A stretch of DNA of 64,000 nucleotides from Laguncularia racemosa (taxonomy: Eukaryota > Streptophyta > Magnoliopsida > Myrtales > Combretaceae). Made by a program: the position numbers and the translations under genes. The stretch lies in contig JBBMOL010000146.1 in NCBI GenBank assembly GCA_037954665.1, positions 992,001 to 1,056,000 on the forward strand, written 5' to 3'. The first letter of the stretch is position 1, and each line of letters opens with the position of its first letter. Under the pieces are notes generated by a model, which did no database searches, was not told the origin of the DNA, and saw only the letters and a program-made list of their open reading frames with translations. Positions 57,840-64,000 of this stretch are shown here, piece by piece.

Positions 57840-57852
57840 TGGTATCAGAGCC
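57840..57852 (+). other. Primer-binding site of the copia element
   Basis: TGGTATCAGAGCC directly follows the 5' LTR and matches the usual plant initiator tRNA-Met complement at every position. Confidence 0.9.
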
Positions 57853-58113
57853 ATTACTCGTTGACGTGTTTCTGTCGTTGCTTTCTCCACCTTAGCTAGG
57901 GCTCTTACAACACAGACCCTTTCACGCTCACGCTCTAGATTCACGACGTGCTCTTTCAGCTAGTCTTTCCATCTCACGTGCTCTTCTCTTTAATACATCA
58001 AGCTGGTCAGTATTTATCCCAGCCCTCTTCTTCTTCGAACATCAGTTGCTGGTCAGTTTCTGTCCTCGTGACATCATTTTCTTTGCAATATTTGAAACGT
58101 GCCAAAATCTGGA

Positions 58114-59622
58114 ATGGCTTCATCACAAACATCTGACATCACGGTCTCGGAATCAGGAGTCAATTCTGAAATTTCCAACCTTGGTTTCAGTGATTTTTCT
58201 CTTATTCTTATCACAGGACACAAATTAAATGGCCATAATTATTTACAGTGATCACAATCCGTGTTACTGTTCATTTGTGATAAGGGAAAGGATGAGTATC
58301 TCACGGGAGCAACAGCTATGCCAGAGATCACGGATCCGAATTTCAAAAAGTGGAAGATCGAAAATAGTATGATCATGTCATGGCTTATCAATTCCATGAA
58401 CAATAACATAGGTGAAAACTTCTTGCTATTTGAGACAGCAAAGGAAATATGGGATGCTGCCAAAGAGACTTACTCCAGCTCTGAAAATACTTCAGAGTTA
58501 TTTCAGGTTGAATCTATACTTCATGACTTCCGCCAAAGAGAGCAATCCGTTACTCAATATTATAACACCTTCACACGGTATCGGCAGCAACTCGATTTAT
58601 TTGAGACTCACTCATGGAATTGTCAGGAAGATGCAGCAACCTACAAAAAGACTGTGGAACAAAAAAGGTTGTTCAAATTTTTCCTAAGACTTAACAAGGA
58701 ATTGGATGATGTTCGAGGTCAAATCATGAGCACTAAACCACTGCCCAGTCTTAGGGAGGCTTTCTCAGAGGTCAGGCATGAAGAAAGTAGAAAGAAAGTG
58801 ACGATGGGATCTAAGGAACAACCTACCTCAATTCTGGATGCATCTGCCCTTGCTGTCCGATCATCCAACAATGGTGAAGATCGTCAGAAACGGGAAAGGC
58901 CTTGGCATGATTATTGTAAGAAACCAGGCCATTACAAGGAGACTTGCTGGAAGCTCCATGGCAAACCGACTGATTGGAAACTAAAGCCACGGTTTGATAG
59001 AGACAGCAAAGCACATGTGGCTTCCAACTCTGATAGAGCTCCTGTTTATGAGCCTAGCCCATTCAGCAAAGAGCAAATGGACTTGCTGAAAAAACTGTTT
59101 GGTAAAGTTGACATTGATAGCATTACTGGGAGTGGTTTGGTTGCTCAAACGGATTCACATACAGCCTTCAATGTTAACAAAGGAGGAATGAGGCCATGGA
59201 TAGTCGACACCGGTGCTTCTGATCACATGACAGGAGATGCTACCCTTCTCCAAAATTATAAGTCAAGTCATGATCACTCTTCTGTCCGTATTGTTGATGG
59301 CTCAAATTCAAAAATTGCTGAGACAGGTTCCATCCAACTTCCTAAAGAGTTGCATCTCAACTCTGTTCTCCATGTTCCAAACTTGGATTGTGATCTTTTA
59401 TCCATTAGCAAATTGGCTCGTGATCTTCAATGTGTTACTAAATTTTATCCAAACTTATGTGTTTTTCAGGACTTGAAATCGGGGAAGATGATTGGCAGTG
59501 CTGAATTGTGCTCTGGACTCTATCTTCTCTCATGTGGTCGATCCTCAAACCAAGAGGTTCAAGCAAGTTGTGTCCAATCTCAGAATCTGTTAGAGTCTTT
59601 TCAATTTTGTGTCAAATTCTAA
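58114..59622 (+). pseudogene. Copia gag-protease (one early stop)
   Basis: The start MASSQTSDITV at 58114 is the first ATG in frame with gag. TGA at 58249-58251 replaces Trp in GHNYLQ*SQS; from 58261 the frame is open for 453 codons. Gag core: WKIENSMIMSWLINSMNNNI and LHDFRQREQSVTQYYNTF. The zinc knuckle reads HDYCKKPGHYKETC, so its first Cys is His. The protease active site WIVDTGASDHMTG (near 59199) is intact. The stretch ends at a frame change near 59622 before integrase. Confidence 0.85.
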
Positions 59623-61075
59623 TGCCAATAAAGATGGTGAAATTATATTGTTACATTATCGTCTCGGTCATCCTAGCTTTGTGTATCTTGCAAAAGTGTT
59701 TCCCAAATTATTTACCAATAAAAGTCCAGCATCTTTTCATTGTGAAATTTGTCAGATTGCAAAGCATACTCGAACAGTATATCCTCAAATTCCATACACA
59801 CCTTCCACTGCTTTTTCTTTGATCCATAGTGATGTGTGGGGACTCTCACGGGTAACAAATATTTCTGGCACTCGATGGTTTGTGATATTTGTTGATGATC
59901 ATACACGATTAACTTGAGTATTCCTTATGAAAGAAAAGTCAGAAGTTGGGCAAATTTTTAAAACCTTCAATCTTATGGTTCAAAATCAATTTAATTCTAG
60001 AATTTAGGTACTCAAGTCAGACAATGCTAGGGAATACTTCACTAGTAGTCTAAATACCTACCTTCAAAACCGTGGGATTATCCGCATAAGTTCTTGTGTT
60101 GACACCCCTCAACAAAATGGGGTGGCTGAACGCAAGAATAGACATCTCTTAGAGGTTGCCCAGTGTATTATGTTTTCCTCTAATGTTCCAAATTATTTCT
60201 AGGGGGGAAGCCATTCTCATAGCTACCTATTTGATCAATCGTATGCCATCCAGAGTCCTTACTTTTCAATCTCCACGTCAACTTCTTTTAAAAACTTTTC
60301 CTCATACCCATGCAGCTTCATCTGATTTACCACTAAAGGTATTTGGTTACACGGCATTTGTTCATGTGTATTCTCAACACCGTAGCAAATTTGATCCTTG
60401 AGCTCATAAGTGCATTTTTCTAGGGTACTCTCTAACTCAAAAAGGGTATAAATGTTACTCTCTAACAAACAAAAGATTTTACACCACCATGGATGTCTCT
60501 TTCTTTGAACATGTGTCCTTCTATCCCAAATCTCATGTTCAGGGGGAGAGCATGAATGAACATCAAGATTGGGAGTCCCTTCTTGAGTATGTACCCGTTG
60601 TCCACTCAGAGTCATCAAATCCCTCTCAACCGGTGCTTGTGCCCATTGACTCGTCCACACCCGTGCATGTTCAGTCATTAGTCCAACCAAAAACTGTTTC
60701 TTCTTCTGTGGCTCCACAACTTGCTAATAAGGATTGTAAAGTTTACATCAGGAGGAACAAAAGACAGGAGATAGAGCGTGAATCACAACCAATATGTGGC
60801 CAAGATATTAACTCAATTTCAAGTCCACTTGAAGAAAACATTTGTGCGGATAAGGCTGGAGATGTGCGAATTCCTAGCATTGATGACTCTAGCATGCCGA
60901 TTGCATTGAGGAAGGGTGTTAGGCAGTGTACAAGTCATCCAATTGGCAACTATGTTACTTACGAAGGGCTATCATCATCTTACAAATCATTTGCTACTTC
61001 TCTTGATGATATTCAGGTTCCCAGCACAATACAAGAGGCATTACAAAATTCTGAGTGGAAGAAGGCAGTATAAGA
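59609..61075 (+). pseudogene. Copia integrase (broken)
   Basis: Gag-pre-integrase LLHYRLGHPSFVYLAKVF with HCEICQIAKHTR, then integrase motifs SLIHSDVWGLS, LKSDNAREYFT and NGVAERKNRHLLEVA giving D-D-E. Stops: TGA at HTRLT* near 59915, TAG at NSRI* near 60006, TAG near 60199 and TGA near 60400. A linker rich in Ser/Pro (60489-61070) leads to RT. TAA at 61071-61073 separates WKKAV from DEIDALEKNG. Confidence 0.85.
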
Positions 61076-62568
61076 TGAGATTGATGCATTAGAGAAGAAT
61101 GGAACATGGACTATTACTGATCTGCCGATTGGGAAAAGGCCCGTGGGTTGCAAGTGGCTTTTCTCTATAATGTATAATGCAGATGAATCAATTGAGAGAT
61201 TCAAGGCCCGATTGGTAGCTAGGGGATTTACACAATCCTATGGGATAAACTATCTAGAAACTTTTGCTCCTGTTGCAAAGCTTAACACTATCAGAATTAT
61301 TCCATCATTGGCTGTCAACCAAGATTGGTGCTTGCAACAACTAGACAAAAAAATGCCTTTCTAAATGGGGACCTTGAAGAGGAAGTCTACATGGAAATCC
61401 CACCTGGTTTCAAAGGAAATGTGCAAAAAATTAAGTTTGAAAACTCAAGAAGTCCCTGTACGGCCTTAAACAATCTCCTCGAGCCTAGTTTGATAGATTC
61501 ACAAAGGCTGTTTTGAAACTTGGCTACATATAGGGTCAAGCTGATCATATACTGTTTGTTAAGAGATCACACGCTGGGAAAATTATTATATTGATAGTCT
61601 ATGTCGATGATATTATTATATCTGGAAATGATGAGGAGGAATTACATAATTTGAAGAAGTATTTGTCAATAGAGTTTGAAGTTAAAGATCTTGGAAATCT
61701 TAAATATTTCCTTGGAATGGAAGTAGCTAAATCAAGGAAAGGCATCTTTGTTTCTCAGAGGAAATATATTCTAAATCTCCTAAAGGAGACTGACATGCTT
61801 GGATGCAAACCAATTGATACTCCTATGGATAGTCAGAAGAAACTTGGCACCGAGAAAGAAAGTACACCTGTAGACAAGGGGAGATATCAGCGACTTGTTG
61901 GATGCCTAATTTATCTTTCACACACTCGACCAGATATTGATTTTGCAATAAGTGTTATAAGTCAATTCATGCACAGTCCTACAAAAGAACACATGGAAGC
62001 AGTCTACAGGATTCTTAGATACCTGAAGATGACACCAGGGAAAGGTCTATTCTTCAGAAAGATAGAAAATCATGATATTGAAGTTTATTCAGATGCAAAT
62101 TGGGCAGGAAACATCATTGACAAACGGTCAACTTCTGGGTACTGTTCTTTTGTCTAGGGTAACCTTGTTACCTAGAGGAGCAAGAAGCAATCAGTGGTAG
62201 CCAGAAGTAGTGCAGAAGCTGAATACAGAGCACTGGCACAGGGAATTTGTGAAGGGATTTGGATAAAAAGGGTTCTTAGTGAATTGGGACAAATAAGTTC
62301 ATCTCCCATTCTGATGAAGTGTGATAATCAGGCAGCTATCAGCATAGCAAAGAATTCAATGCATCATGATAGGATTAAGCACGTTGAAATTGACAGACAC
62401 TTCATCACAAAGAAGGTGACTAGTGAGACTGTTAAATTGAACTACATTCCTACCAAGCAACAAACTGCAGACATCCTCACCAAAGTTCTACCTAGATCGA
62501 ACTTTAAAGACTTTATTTGCAAGCTAGATTATATGATATATATTCTCCAACTTGAGGGGGGGTGTTGA
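61076..62568 (+). pseudogene. Copia RT and RNase H (broken)
   Basis: RT opens with RPVGCKWLFSI and YLETFAPVAKL. A frame change near 61350 splits LQQLD from KNAFLNGDLEEEVYMEIP; another lies near 61440. The active site VYVDDIIISG is at 61595-61625. After KYFLGMEVA and HTRPDIDFAISVISQFMHS comes RNase H: VYSDANWAG, SSAEAEYRAL, CDNQAAISIAKN and RHFITKKV. Two TAG codons replace Trp in CSFV*GNLVT*RSKK (near 62155 and 62176). The frame ends LEGGC with TGA at 62566-62568, four bases inside the 3' LTR. Confidence 0.85.
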
Positions 62569-62823
62569 AGATTCAAAAGTTAAAGCTATATTTATATTTT
62601 AGGAAAGTTAAAATTAGGAAAGTTATATCTTTAGGAAAGTTTTTTTTAAGAATAAAAGGAGAGATCGGTTGTGATCTCTTCCTATGATTTTGCTTCCTAA
62701 TTTCTAGGACAGAATTAAACTAGTTGGTTTATTTCCTTTATTAGATTTCCTTTGTATATGTATATATATGTTGATGTAATAATTTTGTTTAAGAGAGAAT
62801 AAGAAAAATTCCAAATCTCTTCA
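62563..62823 (+). repeat. 3' LTR of the copia element
   Basis: 261 bp, same ends as the 5' LTR; preceded by the purine tract at 62553-62562 and followed by GATTG. Confidence 0.95.
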
Positions 62824-63498
62824 GATTGCATGGGTAGAACTTTGCTACAACATGGGATTTCATACATCATTAAAGACAACTCCCTTCGAAGTGGTATATA
62901 GCAAGGCACCCCCCTCAATTGCTATCGTATTGCTCAGGTACGGCCAAGATTGAGGCTATGAAGCTCGCACTCAACGAACGGGATGAAGTCTGGAAGCAAC
63001 TGCAACAGAAGTTGACAAAAGCTCAAGCCACCATGAAGGCTCACTATGACAAACACCACCACAAAGTAGAGTTTCAAGTAGGGGATTTGGTTTGGCTTCG
63101 TCTATAGCCCTATAGACAATTATCAGTTGCTCATCGTTGGAATCAGAAGCTTGCACCAAAATTCTACGGCCCTTTCCCAGTGGAAGCCCAAGTAGGCACA
63201 GTCACATACCGCCTAACTCTACCCCCTCAAGTGAAGATCCATCCTGTCTTCCGTGTGTCTTATCTGAAAAAATTCAAAGGAGCTGCCAGAGGATCTCCAC
63301 TCTTACCAACAATACAACAAGGTGTCGTCATTCCCCATCCAAAAGCTATCTTAGACACTAGGAACATCAAGAATCTACTCGAAGTTCTCATCCACTAGGA
63401 ACACTATTCACCTATTGAAGCATCCTGGGAAACAGCTAACATGATCATCTAACGGTACCCTACCTTCGCGTCACACACGCTCTCGAGGAGGAAACCCA
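62824..63498 (+). pseudogene. Reina-like integrase, part 2, and chromodomain
   Basis: Continues from part 1 with AWVELCYNMGFHTSLKTTPF, then frame-shifted KAQATMKAHYDKHHHKVEFQ and VGDLVWLRL, the integrase C-terminal GPFP...VGTVTYRLTLPPQVK and IHPVFRVSYLKKF, and a chromodomain-like end: PKAILDTRNI, LIHWEHYSPIEASWETANMI and RYPTF (63340-63470). TAG cuts VLIH*EHYS at a Trp position near 63397. A purine tract (GAGGAGGAAA, 63485-63494) precedes the 3' LTR. Chromodomains are thought to guide integration to marked chromatin. Confidence 0.8.
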
Positions 63499-64000
63499 TG
63501 TTATACGCAAAGGTTCTTCGTGATCACAGCAAAGGATAACACCCTTTGCTCGTGTGTATTCACAGAGAAATAAGAGCCGAGCAAAATGAGCAGCTGTCAA
63601 TGTCTGTCCTAGGTGTCCTTGTCAGCCGATTGTTTGTTGTCCTTTGTCTGTTATGATTGTCAGTGTTGGTTGTTTGTTTGTTAGTTTTCGGGTTGTCCAT
63701 TATGTGTAGTGGCTGGTCCTAGTAGGTGGTGTAGTGTAGTGGCCCATGAATTTTGGAATCAAGGGTTGTGTAATTAGGAAGTGGGAGGTCCCTGTAATCT
63801 GGTCAGGACGGGTGGTTAAGAGGCTCCAACATAGGTGTTCAATTAGTGGAGGTGTGGCGAAGTTAGTGGAGAAGTGGGAGGGCAGTAGAGAACGTGGGTA
63901 ATTACCTAAGAAGGGGGGACTGGAATTGTACAAAATAGGGAATTGCATGAAAGAAAGCCATTACTTTTTTTGATCAAAACTATGATTGCCACAAAAGAGA
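63499..64000 (+). repeat. 3' LTR of the Reina-like element (cut by window edge)
   Basis: First 502 bp of the LTR; matches 53329 onward to the last base of the window. By comparison about 135 bp remain outside. Confidence 0.9.

Larger units (their letters stand above)
57579..62823 (+). mobile_element. Ty1/copia retrotransposon inserted in the Reina-like integrase
   Basis: LTRs 57579-57839 and 62563-62823, 261 bp each, differing at about 11 positions (4%, hand count). Perfect target duplication GATTG at 57574-57578 and 62824-62828. Primer site TGGTATCAGAGCC starts at 57840, an exact initiator tRNA-Met match. Polypurine tract TTGAGGGGGGG precedes the 3' LTR. The internal region encodes gag, protease, integrase, RT and RNase H in copia order. 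Removing the element and one GATTG restores the reading of the surrounding integrase (TEWI then AWVELCYN). Confidence 0.95.
53329..64000 (+). mobile_element. Reina-like Ty3/gypsy chromovirus, interrupted and cut by the window edge
   Basis: 5' LTR 53329-53965, 3' LTR from 63499 to beyond 64000, both starting TGTTATACGCAAAGG. Internal order gag, protease, RT, RNase H, integrase, chromodomain, all plus strand. A copia element (57579-62823) sits inside integrase. About 50 substitutions in 500 comparable LTR bases (hand count) indicate an old copy. The left target-duplication candidate is GAAAC (53324-53328); its partner would be right of the window. Confidence 0.85.

Overview
The window is nuclear DNA from a flowering plant, most likely a eudicot; the species cannot be told from this sequence. 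Reasons: AT-rich non-coding DNA, plant-lineage Ty3/gypsy and Ty1/copia LTR retrotransposons nested in one another, and one host gene with short exons, GT-AG introns and a plant microspherule/FHA-type product. No bacterial, organellar or viral genes, rRNA genes or intact tRNA genes were seen. Element lineages and family names below come from motif recognition without database searches.

Layout. 1-4010: AT-rich non-coding DNA. 4011-30169: a minus-strand Ogre/Tat-type Ty3/gypsy element in a tandem LTR-internal-LTR-internal-LTR arrangement, bounded by one 5-bp target duplication (TACAT). Each internal region carries, in element order, a leader with primer site, an ORF1 resembling DUF7745, gag-protease, a 118-bp intron, reverse transcriptase, two RNase H domains, integrase, and a 3' UTR of tandem repeats. 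Both copies are decayed. 30170-33376: AT-rich DNA. 33377-39847: a broken minus-strand chromovirus-type gypsy element, apparently inserted in an older LTR whose remainder runs to 41311. 42283-49448: the only recognisable host gene, minus strand, six exons recovered, encoding the MCRS_N region and C-terminal FHA domain of a microspherule-protein-1-like (EMB1967-like) protein. Its first exon was not found. Its 4.1-kb intron holds a gypsy remnant and an inverted-repeat element. 49449-51749: non-coding, with a tRNA-like segment. 51750-53328: 5' half of an old copia element, interrupted at 53329 by a Reina-like chromodomain gypsy element that runs off the right edge. That gypsy element is itself interrupted at 57579-62823 by a younger copia element with 261-bp LTRs and perfect GATTG target duplications.

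How it fits together. No retroelement coding region is intact. Most stop codons checked fit C-to-T or G-to-A changes in CAG, CAA, CGA or TGG codons, as expected of silenced, methylated repeats. LTR divergence agrees with the nesting order: about 4% for the inner copia, about 10% for the gypsy around it (hand counts). The observations most worth a second look are the three-LTR array with a single target duplication, a tRNA-like Pol III cassette (A box, B box, T-run) in the sense strand of all three Ogre LTRs with a similar arrangement at 50.85 kb, and the frame-matched intron joining protease to reverse transcriptase in both copies.
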